From the NCBI GenBank assembly GCA_963969345.1, contig OZ017770.1:4101246-4165245 (forward strand): DNA of 64,000 nucleotides, in the 5' to 3' direction. The position numbers and the translations under genes were made by a program. Source of the stretch: Turbatrix aceti (taxonomy: Eukaryota; Nematoda; Chromadorea; Rhabditida; Panagrolaimidae). Positions 1 to 14,603 of the stretch are shown one piece after another. Numbering within the stretch: position 1 is the first letter of the stretch; each line of letters starts with the position of its first letter. Under the pieces are notes generated by a model. That model ran no database searches. It saw nothing but the letters and a program-made list of their open reading frames with translations, and was not told where the DNA came from.

Positions 1-3000
1 CGTAATGGCACGGCTATGAAGGAGAGCGCCGATTTTTGGTCGGCGCCGCGTCCATGCCATTGTTTAGGTAATTGATTAACTAACAAAACGCGTCAATCCG
101 GTGACCCAAAAACAATAAACCGAGCGAACCAGATTGCCAATTTTATTAAACATAAACACGCGATATACGGAAGGATGTGCGGGCCACAAAGAGCTCGTTT
201 TTAGGTTGGTCCATCCGTCATCCTCTCTTGGCTTTCCCTTCCGTCTAGCAAGGCTTTTCGTAGAAGTGACTGACTAAAAGTGCCAAACAAGCAGCGGTTC
301 CATTTTTCCACGACAACGACCAACTTTACATTTTTCAAACCTTGTATGTGCCAGTCAGTAGCAAACTTTTGTTCCTTCCTCTACTAAAAAGTGAAAAAAA
401 ACCTGGCAAACATGTTATTCACAAACATGTGATGCCGATGGTGACGCATATAATACAAGCCTTATTTCAAAGTCACGAGTTTTTTACACTCCCTTTTATC
501 CTACCGTCATGCCCTTGTATTTATTGAGTCAACGCGGAAAAGGATTGTACTTTATAAGAAAACACATGACATAAATGAGCTTTGGCTTTTTTTCTGCCGT
601 TTCCTGAAGACGCGCCAGTGCCAGAAAAACCAAAGATATTCTTATTCTTTACCCCCGAACCAAATTGCTCTTACGAACAATGACCGAGCAATAACGTGGT
701 CTCGTCTCGGCCACGTTATTTGCGTTATTTAGAAAGCACCCGACAATCGAGACATCGAGAGAATAATTCTTGTTGATCGATGTCACGTGTGGTCAACATC
801 AAACGACGTATTTACTGTTCTGAACATGAACAGAATCAGTAAACCACATGTATGTATCTATGCACGTATTTACTACTACGCAAGACGTCATAACATAATT
901 CTATGAAAAAATATTGAAAAATTAGCGCGTAACAGATTAATACGAAAAAGGCAAGTCCGCAGGACTGCTTTCGAGGTACCAATAGCCATCTAGCGCGGCG
1001 TAAATCTTTGTAGCGTAAGGCAATACATGCGTTTTCTGTTGACCGATATTTCATTTTACAACACCAACTAAAGTTGGAATAGTGCATTGCCGTTCAATGA
1101 ATGCATCGTACAACTTATCGTAGATCAACAATCTCAAAAGAACACGCTTTGCGCTAGTTTCATTACGAAACGTTTGTAAGCATTGAATTGTACGTGAAAA
1201 GAAAAATTTATGTTCGATAGTTTGCATTTATGTATTGAAAAAAAATTTAAACGAACCGAAACTCCAGAGCGGCTGTGAGTCCATGGATCTTAGGCTGGCT
1301 AAAAAAGTATGTATGTATTATATATAATTTTAGAAGTAGGTATTCAAGACGAAACACGCCATACATAAATGGAAGAACACGGCGAAAAACGCGGAGGAGG
1401 GTACACGACATATCCACGCGGCTGTCAGCGTCACGTATTCATTCATCCACGCCACGCTAATAGTTGATTTTTTTTTTTTGGGCTAACAAAGATATGAGAT
1501 TGCTGAGAAGAAAAAAAAGGTATACGTCAAACTGTATTTTGATTCTCATAGACGAAAACAAAAATGAGACTTAAAAAAAACACGTTTATCCCTCTGTCGA
1601 CGCCTTTCGTTAAAACGGACCACATTGAATGAAAAAATATAATTTGCTTTTTGTTTCACAGTAGTTCTATGCTAGTCTTTAATCGAGTGTGGAATTGTGA
1701 CATTAAAAACAAAGTCAACATGGGGTTAATAAAAAGCCCAAACGTATTGTTTTTGTTAGCGAAACAACCGTTACGGAATACGGCCTGATAGAGACAAAGC
1801 TCCGGAAAAGTACACTGCATTTACGACAGACTCGGGGAATATTAAGCCTACTTCTTCCTACATCACTAGACAGACAAAATTAATAAAAAAAAATTTCTAT
1901 TATATTTATTTGTTTCAGAACATGACTGTTTTTAATGAAATAAAATCCTGCAAATGAAATATGGCAACCAAAAGTCATCGTCAATGCCGACACGTACGCA
2001 GCGTACACAAGTCTTACCTCAATAACATATTACATCACCAGACTGGATACTTTGAACATGTATACAGCTTAGAGGAATAACAAAAAAGTCATTTCCTCGG
2101 CATGGAAAAAAATTACAACATAAAATTAGCCATATGCTCTAAGACAATTTCTTCGTAACTCAAAATGAAATGGAAAACCGAAAAAAACAATGGGAAATTA
2201 AGTTATAAATCAGTCATTTTAGAAGAAAAAAGAAGAATTTTTCGGGAAAAAAAATAATACAATGCCAGCCAGCAGAAGCAACTGGCTGGCATTGGTGGAA
2301 TTCCGATACAAGAATACTGACGTTCGGTGTGATTAGCTGCTTCACAATCGGAATGGAATGCCTGTGCAGGAAGCAGAATAGATGTCCATGAAAGTCTACG
2401 ATAGACACAGACATATATTTTGCCAGAAGAAAGAATGGCAATTGCTGCCGACATCTTATGCCGTCGAGCAGCAAATATTGGCGAACGAAGTGCTGTGCGG
2501 GAAGAAGAAAACTAACACACAACGGGTTCTGCTGGCGAATTGGTTGAAAGAGTGGCAAAAAAATTCAAATTAAACAAACGACGGTCTTAATTTATAAAAA
2601 TTGAGCGACTTTATATCTGACTGCTTCGAGATTTTTATTCGTAAGAATAACGAACAAGCATCACACAAAGTAGCTTTTTCAATCACATGTGTGCGTCGCG
2701 TTATGTTATCGCCAGCAGTCAGATAAGTAAAAGGTCAGCAAAAAAACTGCAGAACAAAGCCATACTCTGGAGATGAGTTAACAGCTTCTTCGTATTTTTT
2801 GAGTATGCCTGTTATCAAATAAGTATATTTTCAGAAATTTTTACTCGTTAGGACCCCCTGTAGAAGCGCAGAGGGCGAGAGAAGAACAAATTGGCTTAAC
2901 GGTCCTGAGGGTGAGCAACATGAGCATGAAATTCTACCCTGTCAACGACATTTTAACGTTAGCATTACTGCGTTCTTTCAGAAATGCAAACAATAGGCAG

Positions 3001-6000
3001 AATAACTCGTCAAATGCAACAAAAAGCAAAACGTCATTGGCCCCTGAAATTGATCATTTCTTGAGCGATAAAAAAAAGTGAACGAAATGTTAATCAAAAG
3101 TAGAAAGAGCTAATAAGGGGGCTTAAGGGCTTCGCGGAATGCACTCTTGCTTGCCTGCTCGTATGCAGGCTTTTTATCGCGACAGCCGTTTTTTGCTGAA
3201 CAATAAAACATACTTTTAAAAAAGTCGTTTGTAGGTTAGCGGGATAAATATTTTTTCAGTACTGCGTACAAAATCAAAGTCAGCATAATTAATTAACAAC
3301 CAGACATATTTTTTGTAGATCATAAATTTTAAACACAAAGTCTAAGAAATGCGAGAGAAATGAAAGGAAGAAAACAAATGTCGCAAAAAATAAAACACAT
3401 TTCGAGCAAAAAAACGACTGCAAAGCGTCAGTGAAAATGCATTTATTTAAGCATGAAATCAAATTTTGTGCATTCACACTATTGTAAAAAAATTTATCAC
3501 CGTTTGCAAAGAAAACTGGCATGAAGTGTGGCTGATGTGAAAAACGCGTATATCGGCGAGGAGCAAAGAATGAAAAAAGAGCAATAAAAAATATCTATAT
3601 CGAACCGGAGAGAATTGGGAGAACAACGAATACGGGCGGCTCGAGATACATAAGAGTACGTGCCTAGCTGGAGATAGAAAAAAGACTGTAGTTATGTTTT
3701 GATCGCTCGGTGTACGACAGGAGCAAAAGGGCAAAGACCTGTTGGTTACACCTCTCCCTCCTCACTTAGTGAGTTACGTCAGAAAAAAAAAGTTGCAGCC
3801 TTGTTCTCGAAACCCTCTGCGAACGTAATCGATAACACATGTATGTGATGGCGTGCGTAACAACGAAAAATAAAAATGAAAAACAACATAGTAGCTGCAT
3901 GTATCGCGGAGACATTGCTTAGTCCCGGGGCAGAAAAGGACTTTGCATACTCTTGCTTCGCCTCCTCCCCCTCCTTTCTCAAATGAGCTTGCTCAAGCAG
4001 GGAGAGTTCGTACTCTCCCAATGTATTGAGGCAATGTGCGCCACTATTTTCCCCCAAAAAGCCGTGCCAGTAATGTCGCAGTGTTAACTGCTACAAATTT
4101 GATGCTAAAACTATGCTAACGGTTCTGGGGGTCCCAAACAGAGTGTATAGCCCGACATGATGCGTAGCCTGATTGGTCATCGCGCATCACGGCAACTACG
4201 ACTGATGCTGTCACTTACCATTCGCTGCTACGGTCCGTTCGACGTCTTTGGTTCAGATCCTGCAAACAATGACCAAGATAAGACAGCTTACTCAGTATGA
4301 CAGACGAGCGGGAAATAAAAAGCGTTTGTCAGCGAAGCAAAAATCTTTTAACAATGCATAAACAACAAGTCAAATAAAAAAAAATAGAAAGAGTCTAACT
4401 ACCTCCTGGTTTAAATTCCTCAAAACAAGACCAGGAAGACAACTGGCTTTATTTTATCAAATGCAAAAAAAATAAGAAATTCGAAAATGATTGTCATGGG
4501 ACTACTGTGGCTTGAAAAACGATAAAAACAAATAGCAAGCGGTTTGACATTTCTTTTGAAAAAAAAGTTGTCCAGAAAGCGGATGAAAAAATTGCTGCTT
4601 CACTCAAAGGTGATTGCAAATGTTATTAAACTAAGCAAAGGCCCAAAACTAAACCAGTTGAAATGTTTGTACCAAAAAGAAGGAAAGTCAAATTGGTACA
4701 AAAAAACGACAAGTCTTGGAAACGAATGGGGTCACCATGACGCAATAAAGCATGGGAGACCGCGGTGACAACAACGGTGACAAAATCCATAAATAAACAA
4801 GACACCCCGATTTTATGCTTTGAACATGAACCATCACAATGGAACAGTATCGTAAAATCGTGTTCGGGACTGTCATGAAACCGTGCTAATGTTTTCTATT
4901 TTTGCCTTACAAAAGCAAAGTGTGTGGACTCTGAAGAATTGTAGGTGTGATTAGGCTCCTTTTATGTCCACGCACTGTAAGCTGACGTCCTGCATGCCAC
5001 CCCCTCCTGAACCCACCTTGTTTGTTTGTCATCTGCGAAAAAAAAACAATTTGACTTTTAAATTTTAGAAAATCAAAATCATGTTTTAGCAAAAACATTT
5101 TACAAACCTCCGCTTTCTTTGGAGATAAAAACCGATAAATGTCAAGGAAAAGTGCTTGTCTTCGATTTTCAACTAGCAGACGTGATAGGTGTCCGCCTGT
5201 CTTACGCCACGCCACGTACAATCAACAAAACATACAACAAAAGAAGCTAGTAGAAAGAATGTCAAGATTACGTCAAACGCTCCCAGTGCCCCTTATTCCC
5301 GTCGTCCTGAAAGTTGTTAGTCGTCGTGCTGTCGCATATATATAATAAAAAGAAAAATAGTATACACAGAAGATTTTTTTACGGATGGGAATATGTTGTG
5401 GGTATTACATATATAATACGAGATGCACACGGATCACCATTCGGACGATTAAGAAAAGTCAGTCAAGCCGAATGACATTTTCAACGGGGCCCTCCGAGTA
5501 CGCCCACCCTCCCCCTCCCTTCCTAAACAATACAAACAACTAAAAAGCAATTATGATCAATTTATTTTTACCCTTTTTTTGTTGAACGCCATAACTCTTT
5601 TTTTTAATGAAAAAAATGAGCGAACTGGAATATAAGTGTTGTTTTCCCATTCAATCATCAAAATGAGAAAAGCGATTACTCCTCGCTCATAGCACAACGC
5701 AAGTCTTGCTTCAATACTACCACAGGATAAAAGTATGTAGGTGTTGATGTAAATAAAATTTTGCATCTTGATGCTTACATTTATTTACATGCCTAACATT
5801 CTCGATGAAAAAGGTTCCCGTCCGGAATGGCAAAAATTTTGCTGTCAAAAATCCCGATGTTTTTTGAAAAATATTTCCAATGGCTAAGAATAGACAATCT
5901 TTAGACTGGGGAAGTTTATGTTCGAAAAAAAAGCCTGCCTGACAATTGCTATTGGTAAACAACAATCACTAGGAGACAACTTTTTTTTTCTCGTATGTCT

Positions 6001-9000
6001 TGATAAAACCAAGGATTGTTATTCACTTTGCCATAAGCAAGGCAAATGAGTTTGTTTTTGTTAAAACCAATTTTTTCGAGGAAAGCAAATTTGTGTTTTC
6101 CATTTTTTGGAAAATTTCATGCAAGCTGGAGAAATACTGGAATTTTACAATGTGAAAGATGCATAACTACGGTCGAAGGAGTGCTGTCTATATTAGAACT
6201 ATCCCAAAGCTAAAAAAGCCTCACGACGTCGACTTGACACGTTTCTGTGCACATTTAGGTATCGAAATGTCAAAAAGACCAAAAACACGTTTGTGGGACC
6301 AAGCAAGCTTCGAACAGTACAGCAGGCAAGAAAACGATAATAGCACTGAAAAAAAAACAATTTCAAGGGATAGCCTGTCAGCGTTATGGTTGTTTCGCAG
6401 AACGTTATTACCATTCGTGACAAAGATAAATTGTTCAAAAATTTGTCATAAAGCCCCCCTTGGATAGAAGCACCCCCACCGTATAGAGCAAATCTATTTT
6501 TTGCCCCCTTGCTCTAAATTCGGCGAAGGCAGTATAGTGAAAACTTAAAATAAACAGAAATTTTTAAGAAAAAAAGTGAAAAGGCATAAGAACAACGAAC
6601 ACACAAAGCAGAGCTCGGCATAGAAGGAAGGAAGAATTTGAAATTATATCCATGAATAAAAATATAATGAATGAGAGAATAAATATATTTACACAGAAGG
6701 CACACAGAATGATATATTATACAAAACAAAATAAACCGAAAGATAATAGATTTTTTTACAACTACGTATGTGGATTTTGACATCTCATGAAAACAAAAAT
6801 AATGCACAAGAGCTTATCAGGATAAAATACACTAGTTTTATCGCCAAAGGCAATGCATATATCCTCACGACAAAATAGTATGAAAGAATATAATACACAA
6901 GTGAGCATTATGGAATTGTAGTACTAAACAGATTCATCCACAAAATCACAATGCAAACACCAGTTCTCCATCGCTGATTCTGTCAATGACGAAGAAGAGG
7001 GAAAAAAAGGAAAGATTTTTGTTAAACATGATTCAAAATTTTCTTTTTTTTTCACTGTAAAACTTCGTAGCTGTAAAATAACTAACGCTTTTTTGGTTGG
7101 TATTTGCTTTCCAAAAAAAGTAAACAGCGATTAATGTACTCCAAAGTGATAGTCTCTACTTGGTAAAAAAGAATCGGTCTCTGACTCTGCAGGGTGGCTG
7201 GTATTTATGGTTATCAGACATACAAAAGAAAAAAAATTGCTGAAAGTGCAGAAAAAAATTTGATAAGAACACGACCCCCATCAGTCCGTTCACTTTTTTT
7301 TCAGACGAGACCTATGTACAGCGAACGAAGAAAAAAAAGACTAAGCATTACCAAGGTGATAGAAACCCCAGCACGAAAAGTTCGACATGAGAATGTACAA
7401 CGCAAATGGGAAAAAAATGCACAGAACACGATTTTACGCGTGATAGCTCAATTACAAAACACAAATTCACCTTGGTGAGCTGTCAAACTGCCATGAATAA
7501 GCAAGCATACGAAGGAAGGCAAAACAGTACATTGCATTTGCTCTTCGCTCTCCCGGATGCTTACTCATCATCGTTTTTGCAGCAGAACAGCAGATGTCGA
7601 TCCCGTGTAAACGGAATCAGATAAGTTAAATGGGGATGCAAAAGCAAACGAATCCACTGTTTTTGAACAAAACTGATTGGTCAAATAATCATCAACAAAG
7701 AAAGGCGTGCAGTGTCAGCTTTTTTAGGTTAAAAACAGTGTTTGATTTACACAGACATGTAAACAATCACCAACGGACACAACAAAGCTTTTGTCGAGTC
7801 CGCACACGTAAATTAGAGCATTTTCAGACGTTTTTTGTAGCAAAACGCGCAAACAATCAACGCATTTACACAAAGAAAGAATTCAAAATGACCAAATCGC
7901 ACTGCAAGAGCTTAGATGACTTAATAAGGATCGCGGGTATTATCGCAGTCTTGAAATGAGGTCAGAGGCGAAAACGTCGAAGTGGAAAAGCAAGCGTATT
8001 CGACGACAGGAAAAATTTTTTTATGATTTGTAAAACCTGCTGACATGTGAAATCTGCAAAAAACACTCATATGTGGGGGCTAAGGTGGAGTCAACGTAAA
8101 TTCTAGCATAATTGAGTGGAGCAAAGACAATGCCTAGCCTATTCACACCCTTGGATTTGCATGGCTGCTGTAGTGAGTTGTCGCCGAGTCCCCTTTTGCC
8201 TTGTATGGCCTTCAGTCTTTTGTACACAGACGCGCGCAAACGATGCACACAGTATCATTCTAAAATGGGCACGACAATAGAGAAAAAGAAAAAGAGAAGA
8301 ACATCAAAATTGTCCGTGAAGCATTTTGGGTCGGTGAGTGGTGAGCCATGGATCTGGCGCATAGTAGAGAAAACAATTGTCGCTCAACCACCCACCACAC
8401 TGCCAACTGACCGACCAAAAATTTTTATTGTTAACTTCCGCGCGCAAAAATTTATTTTTTAGCCAAATGCACTTCGTTTTTCGCAGTATTAACACTAAGT
8501 CTCCAGGGATATCAAAAAGTCCAAAAGTACATACAAACATGGATTCAGGAAGCAAAAAAAAAGAAGAGAGAACTAGCTGATAATGAATTGAAAAAAAAAT
8601 AGCCGACGGCGCTTTTTTTCCCTTTGACTCCTCTCTTTACGGTGTTTATGGTCTTTCTATGTCAATCAAAGCGTTGGAGTAGAAGTCAATTTTTTTTCAA
8701 TTTCATGGAAACAAAAATGAGGTTGCCCCTAAAAATGCGCAACCCAGAACAACCCTGCGCCTAGTACCAAAAAAGAGAGTCGGGAGAAAGCACAATTACT
8801 CATGGTCACGACGTGATCGAACCCCCCTTTCTTATGCGAAATATCGTTCTAAATGGCACCGCAGCGCGCGAGTCAAACACAAACGTTAGTATTTGACTGC
8901 CATCTGGTGGTCGTTTTAGAGCTCGTCGTCTCATGTCAACGACCAGGAGAGTATTCAAATTACGATTATCTACCTCACCTCCGCATATTCATTCCATAAC

Positions 9001-9940
9001 CATTTTTAAGGGAAGAAAAACGCCTGTTTGTGTCAAATTGAAAATTCCAGGTCCCCCTAAATGCTCTTCGAATCAAGTATTATTAGAAAAAAAAGGAAGC
9101 AATTAATGTGAGAAATTTTATAATTGCCAGGAGACCAAAAAATGTTTATAGAAAAAGTTACAAAAAGGACGGTTTAGTTTACGCGTTTTGTTAAGATGCA
9201 GTTTGTTGACAGAAGATAAAAAAGTAAAAAGATAAAAAAATAGTCTGAAACTTAAAAAAAATACAGCAGTCAATTGCAGAGACACAAAATGAAGTGTACC
9301 GAAAACAGGAATCAAGGCGTATTCTTAAGAACGTGCAGTCAACAAGCTTTGCATTGACTGCATAACTAGTGGCAAGCCAGAGTAAACCTCAAAGACATAA
9401 AAACCAATCCCCAAGCAAAAAGCAAAGATTTAGATGTACAATTTTTTCCGTACAAATCACAGCCATTCATGAAAGCGTCGACGACGCCTTAATTCAGCAA
9501 TTTACATAAGCACTTTGTGATGTTGGTTGGTCTTTTGTCAAAAGGAGAAGACTGGCAGGCAGTCCGATGAAAACGACGTGGAGCAAAAACAATGTCTTTC
9601 ACACACTTGCCGCTGCCTGTTTTGTTTCAATTATCAGAGCAAAACAACCGCTCATGTATCTGTGGGAAAATAACCAAACCTTATTCAAACTGTGGTGATT
9701 TGCTTATAATTTATGCTAAAAATGCTCAATGTGCACAAACTGAGCGAAATGTTGGGGGAGAGAAAGACGACGAGACACGTACAACACAACACAGCGGTTG
9801 AACACCACCACCACCACCACGACCAGCCAACGCTCGTCGCAGTTCGAGTCTTTCCGTAAGCCCGCAATTGAGTGATTTTTAATACTATCTGGCGGCTAGC
9901 TTATACTTCATATCTATTTATCACAAAGAATTTGTGAGTC
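1..9940. other. Gene-poor AT-rich region
   Basis: Almost 10 kb with no recognisable gene. Open frames here are short (at most about 115 codons), lack a splice pattern that would join them, show no conserved motif and are rich in Phe/Lys from poly-T and poly-A runs. Many A6-A9 and T6-T9 runs occur on both strands. A short CCA microsatellite lies at about 9804-9821, just before the first gene. It could be intergenic DNA or a long intron or upstream region of a gene outside the window. Confidence 0.6.
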
Positions 9941-11913
9941 ATGGCTTACACTCATTACCGGGCCCAGATCGGAGAGCTCGATGTAAGCGAAGAAGCCGAA
10001 GAACTCCGCGAAGCCTTGTACGATATTGTCAGCGAACATGCAACGGGTATTGATTCAAAGTACCTGGAAGAATTATATCAAAAGCGGTGAGATTAATTTT
10101 GATTGTCTAATGTTGGGAAAACGGATGTTATTCAGATACGTTGAAACGGAGCATGGAAAAAGCCTGCCACATGATTGGCTTAAGCAGCTAGAGATAGCCG
10201 GCGAATTCGAAGTTAAACGGCAAGCTGGATTAGTAACGGTTTACATTGTCCATAAGGGCGTTGCCTATGCTCCATCTTTTATTCCGGGTTTGTTTTGATG
10301 AAGGCCAACGAGCTAGTATGCTAAACGAGTGCTCGTTTGTAGCTGTAAGCGCCGCTAATGACCCTGATCTCGGCGCTTTGAAGACTGCATTGCCCCAAAT
10401 AGCCACTACAGATGCAACACAGCAGGATGCTACACCCGTTGCCGCTACAGTCACTGAACAGGGTATTCACAGAGTACTTTCGGTCTCACCTGCTGGATAC
10501 TTTTATGCACTCAGTGACAAGAGGGCAGCTGCATTTGATGCATTTAATGCTAGTTTAGTGCAATATTACACGGAGCATTATAAAAACCCGGAGATAGCAG
10601 TCTCAACTCCGGTCGTCAATGAGATTTATGTGGTACTCGATACAGCGCATGAATGGTGTCGTGTTCAAGTCAAGGTTGTCTCACTTTCATTTTTTTTGGG
10701 ATTTTTTATATACTTGAAATTTTTAGGACTTTGATGGAGACAGTTCCATTCCGTTGTGTTTCCTAATTGATTACGGGGAACTCAGATCCGAAGTCCGAAG
10801 CTCATTCAAAGTCCTTGATGCGTCGCTCGCTGTGGATGTTTATCCGCCCTTCGCCAGGTGCAATGCCGTAGATGGTTTGTTTTATGACTTCTTTCTTCCC
10901 ATAATACCACCTGCTTGTAGACATCGAACCATCTCTGGCGTCCTCTATGCCCCACCTGCGGACTTCTACTTGCAGGGATCCGAATGAATTAATTAAAGTC
11001 GAATCACGCAAAGTCCGCTTTTTATCAGTTGACGAAAAAGGCGATTACGATATCGTAAAACTAGCTGACACAAACGGAGCTGCGCTGTCGAGTGGATTTT
11101 TGTCCCATTTGTCGACGCCTTCGATTAGCTCATCAACTACAGTACCTTCAACAAAGCCGGCCATCCAGATGAACATTGTCAGCCGAGAACCTTCGGAAAT
11201 GCCAAACAAGAAAGTCAAGATTTACGTCATGTCTGTTACCGATCCTGACAACATCAGCATACGTCTCGAAGCTTGGGTAAGCGACGCCTTACCTTCTATG
11301 CATTTCATCCCGATTTTTGTTTTCAGTATCCCGCTCCAGTTTATCTGTCTCAAGCAATTGCCCGCGATTCAGAAAACACCGCCCCGCCTAACCCCTCAGA
11401 AGTCGCTGAAAACCAGTATTACGCTACTAAGCTCGATGACAACTGGGAACGCGTCCAAATCGTTCGTCAGAGCTCTACAAGTCCTGGTGGGGAATACTGG
11501 GTCGTGTACTTCATCGATGTCGGCTACTTTCATTTGCTTCACGTCAGTCAGCTTCGGTCATTGACTGATTCCGTTTCTGCGTTCAAAAAAATTCTCTTGG
11601 CCAAATGCAGAGTTTGTTGTTAATTTTCGAATTCCCTTTGCATTATAAAAATTGATGTTTATCAATTTTTCAGTTAAGTGGCATCAAGCCAAACAACACA
11701 GGTGTTTGGTCCTCCGAAATTCAAAGTGCCATTCAGGACATTTTGTCGGCCGCATCAAACAGTGTTATTGAATTTACCCCAACCGAAGAGTGGAAAGAGT
11801 TTGAAGCTTTTTCCGCCGCAAAGTTGCCGTATGCTTCCGGATGCATTCACATCGACGACAAAGACCTCGCAGAGCAACTTGTTTCCATGGGACTTGCAGA
11901 GAAGGCGGACTAA
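9941..11913 (+). CDS. LOTUS (OST-HTH) and Tudor domain protein, TDRD5/TDRD7-like
   Basis: Predicted germ-granule scaffold of about 552 residues in seven exons: 9941-10086, 10136-10287, 10343-10674, 10727-10874, 10921-11276, 11327-11611, 11674-11913; the phases join cleanly. Residues about 15-95 form an OST-HTH/LOTUS domain, recognised by the pattern DSKYLEELYQKR then LPHDWLKQLEIAGEFEV. Two Tudor/extended-Tudor modules follow, one around LIDYGE (about residue 230) and one around VYFIDVGYFHLLHVSQL (about residue 440), the latter followed by the SNase-like half with AKCRLSGIKPN. In known families LOTUS binds Vasa-type helicases or RNA, and Tudor binds methyl-arginine in Argonaute/Piwi tails; both act in cytoplasmic germ granules. 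The ATG at 9941 opens the frame directly into the LOTUS domain. A poly(A) signal AATAAA lies at 12027. The family is secure; the exact orthologue is not. Confidence 0.85.
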
Positions 11914-12401
11914 CAACACCTTGGAAAAAAATGGCTTTTACCCTGTCCCCTTGAACGCTTACCAGTCGAACTCTGGGATGTTACGTGCCTTATTTAAGCG
12001 TTGTTAATTTATTACCACCATAATTCAATAAAGCACTCCTGTGCAACGATTAATCCGCTTGACTTATTGACTTAAAAAGTTTCGAAGCACCAGCTAGCTC
12101 TATTCAATTGATTACGTATCGTCGTGGCTGAAATCGATACAAATAAACATACTCTTCATTTTTCATTGAAGAAAAAGAATAGCCGTCTTGCTTTGAGCGC
12201 AGTTTCTCCCAATAGCCTTTATACTACAAAAGAAAGTGTCTCGCGTCGAAACGTCAAGGTCTTCTTTTAGTCGCGACGTCGTCGCACACTGTTTGGCAAA
12301 TTGTTCCTGGCGGTTCACGACGTGTTGGAGGTTGACAACGCGCAAGTTAATTCCCAGTTGTTTCCTCCGGAGATCTCCTGAAGGGTTTCCCCAATCACCC
12401 T
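11914..12401 (+). other. Intergenic space between Tudor and GALNT genes
   Basis: Contains the AATAAA at 12027-12032 for the upstream gene and presumably the promoter of the GALNT gene. No coding signal was seen. Confidence 0.5.
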
Positions 12402-14482
12402 ATGCGGATTAGGCCAGATGTCTGCAGAGCAATCTTGCTCACTTCGCTTGTCTTTTTTGTAATCGATGTTCTCATATTGTTTTACACACTGGACAGTTCT
12501 TCGAGTTCGCCTTCGTCGTCAAAGTAAGTGTTGTTTTTATGACTTTTCAACTTTCAATTATTCCTTTTTTTTCAGTGTTATCAGAGCCCAGCGCTTAACC
12601 ATTCAGAGTACGGATAAACCAAATGAAGAGCCAGATGAGCCGGTGAATACCGAGGTGCAGAAAGAGCTCAACGCGTTGCTGCGCGGTGAGTTTTCTCTCT
12701 CTCCCAATCAGTGATATTTGATTTTTATTTCAGATACGAATTTCGATTCCACCGGACCTGGTTCCAGTGGAAATGGCGTAGAAATAGACAGCGATAAGGA
12801 AGCCCAGATGAAGGAAATGTTCAAGCAGAATCAGTTCAACCTGATGGCTTCAAACCTGATCGCGGTCAATCGCACGCTCCCGGATTACCGATCCGGTCAG
12901 TGTGTTATCAACGCGCAGAACTACGACACGTCAAGTTTGCCAAAGGTTTCCATCATCATCGTCTTTCACAACGAAGCTTGGACAACTCTTCTGCGCACGT
13001 TGTACTCAATTTACTACCGCAGCCCGCTCGAAATCATCGAGGAAATCATTCTGGTCGACGACTTGTCCGACAGAGGTTTGTGCGAACTGGAATATGAAAA
13101 AACAGTAGGGGAATGTTTTTCAGACTATTTGAAAAAACCGCTGGATCTATTTCTGAAGCGCTTCCCGATTAAGAACACGATTATCCACCTCCCTGAACGC
13201 TCGGGTCTTATTCGCGCTCGACTGGCCGGTTCAGAGAAGTCTACGGGCGAAGTGTTGCTTTTCCTCGATGCTCACGTGGAAGTGACGGAGGGCTGGTTGC
13301 CGCCGCTCATTACGCGTGTCAAGGAAGACCGGAAACGCGTTGTTGCTCCAATTATTGACGTCATCTCGGATGACAACTTTGAGTACATCACTGCTTCCGA
13401 GACGACATGGGGAGGCTTCAACTGGCATCTCAATTTCCGGTGGTACAATGTGCCTGAACGTGAAATGCAACGGCGTAACTACGATCGATCAAGCCCGATT
13501 CGCACGCCTACGATTGCCGGTGGGCTTTTTGCCGTCGACAAGCAGTTCTTCTACGACATTGGCTCGTATGACCAGGGCATGCAGGTGTGGGGCGGTGAGA
13601 ACCTCGAGATATCGTTCCGAGTATGGATGTGCGGTGGATCTCTGGAAATTCATCCCTGCAGCCGCGTGGGCCACGTATTCAGGAAGCAGACGCCTTACAC
13701 CTTCCCCGGAGGAACGGCTAAGGTCATTCACCACAACGCGGCAAGGACTGCTCTCGTCTGGATGGATGAGTACAAGCACTTCTTCTTCAACATGGTCCCA
13801 GGTTGGTAAAAAGACAAAAAATAGAATCCACGAATAGTGAGGCTTTTTTCAGCAGCTAAACAAGTGGACGCAGGCGACGTCAGCGATCGACTGAAGCTCC
13901 GCAAAGCACTGCAGTGCAAGTCTTTCCGTTGGTATTTGGAAAACATATACCCTGACGCCCCTATTCCCATCAATTTCCTACACATTGGGCCGGTGAGTGT
14001 TTTTGTAATCAAAAAATAATGTCAATTGTGATGTTCTTTTTTTTATAGATATCAAACGCTCCCAACAAGCAGTGCATCGATACAATGGGTCGCAAAAGCG
14101 GGCAACAAGCCGGTGTCTCACCGTGTCACGGTATTGGAGGAAATCAGGTAAGGCTGTTATCCCTCTGAGATCTCAGCTTACATTCCACTTATTTTTTTAG
14201 GCATGGAGTTTGACATCCGATGGCCTCATTCGTTCGGATGAACTGTGCCTGAGTGCTGCGAGCAGCTTCACGAGTGCCGCGCAAGTAAAACTCGAAAAGT
14301 GTTCATCCGTTGCGACTCCAGACCGGCATCGTTTTATCTACGATAAATCCCTCAAAACTATTTCCAGTGTCTCTCTCAACACGTGTATTGCACTTAACGG
14401 AAACGGTCTTGCTTTCAAATCATGCAACGCGAATGATTTATCTCAGCAATGGACGTTTATTAACAATGCTCTAGGTGCCTAA
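12402..14482 (+). CDS. GALNT1: Polypeptide N-acetylgalactosaminyltransferase (GALNT1/13, gly-3 type)
   Basis: Starts mucin-type O-glycosylation in the Golgi by moving GalNAc from UDP-GalNAc to Ser/Thr. About 590 residues in seven exons: 12402-12523, 12576-12685, 12734-13075, 13124-13801, 13853-13992, 14049-14147, 14201-14482. Residues 10-30 form a type II signal anchor ([19 protein letters not shown]). The GT-A domain shows [12 protein letters not shown], the metal-binding DxH as DAH at about 13269, and the donor-site region with [19 protein letters not shown]-terminal ricin-type lectin domain ends in QQWTF. The stem phrase [17 protein letters not shown] matches the GALNT1/13 and nematode GLY-3 branch. 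The stop at 14480 is followed by AATAAA at 14598. No lesion was seen; it looks fully functional. Confidence 0.95.
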
Positions 14483-14603
14483 TTTCACTTTCGCCTTTGC
14501 TCCTAATCACTTTTTGTATTTGGTCTTTTTCGGGTTCTTGAAATGGCTATTTGTGTTTTTGTGCATTTTCTTCTTTAAAAAATGACGAGATGTCCGTAAT
14601 AAA

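Noticed and set aside
4245..4262. tRNA B-box-like ggttcagatcc
   Set aside because: No A box or acceptor stem at the right distance.
8812..8832. B-box-like gggttcgatcacg on the minus strand
   Set aside because: No matching A box or cloverleaf stems.
1..9900. About thirty open frames of 60-116 codons on both strands
   Set aside because: They are in AT-rich DNA, show no conserved motif, no consistent splice junctions and no domain pattern; most overlap each other.
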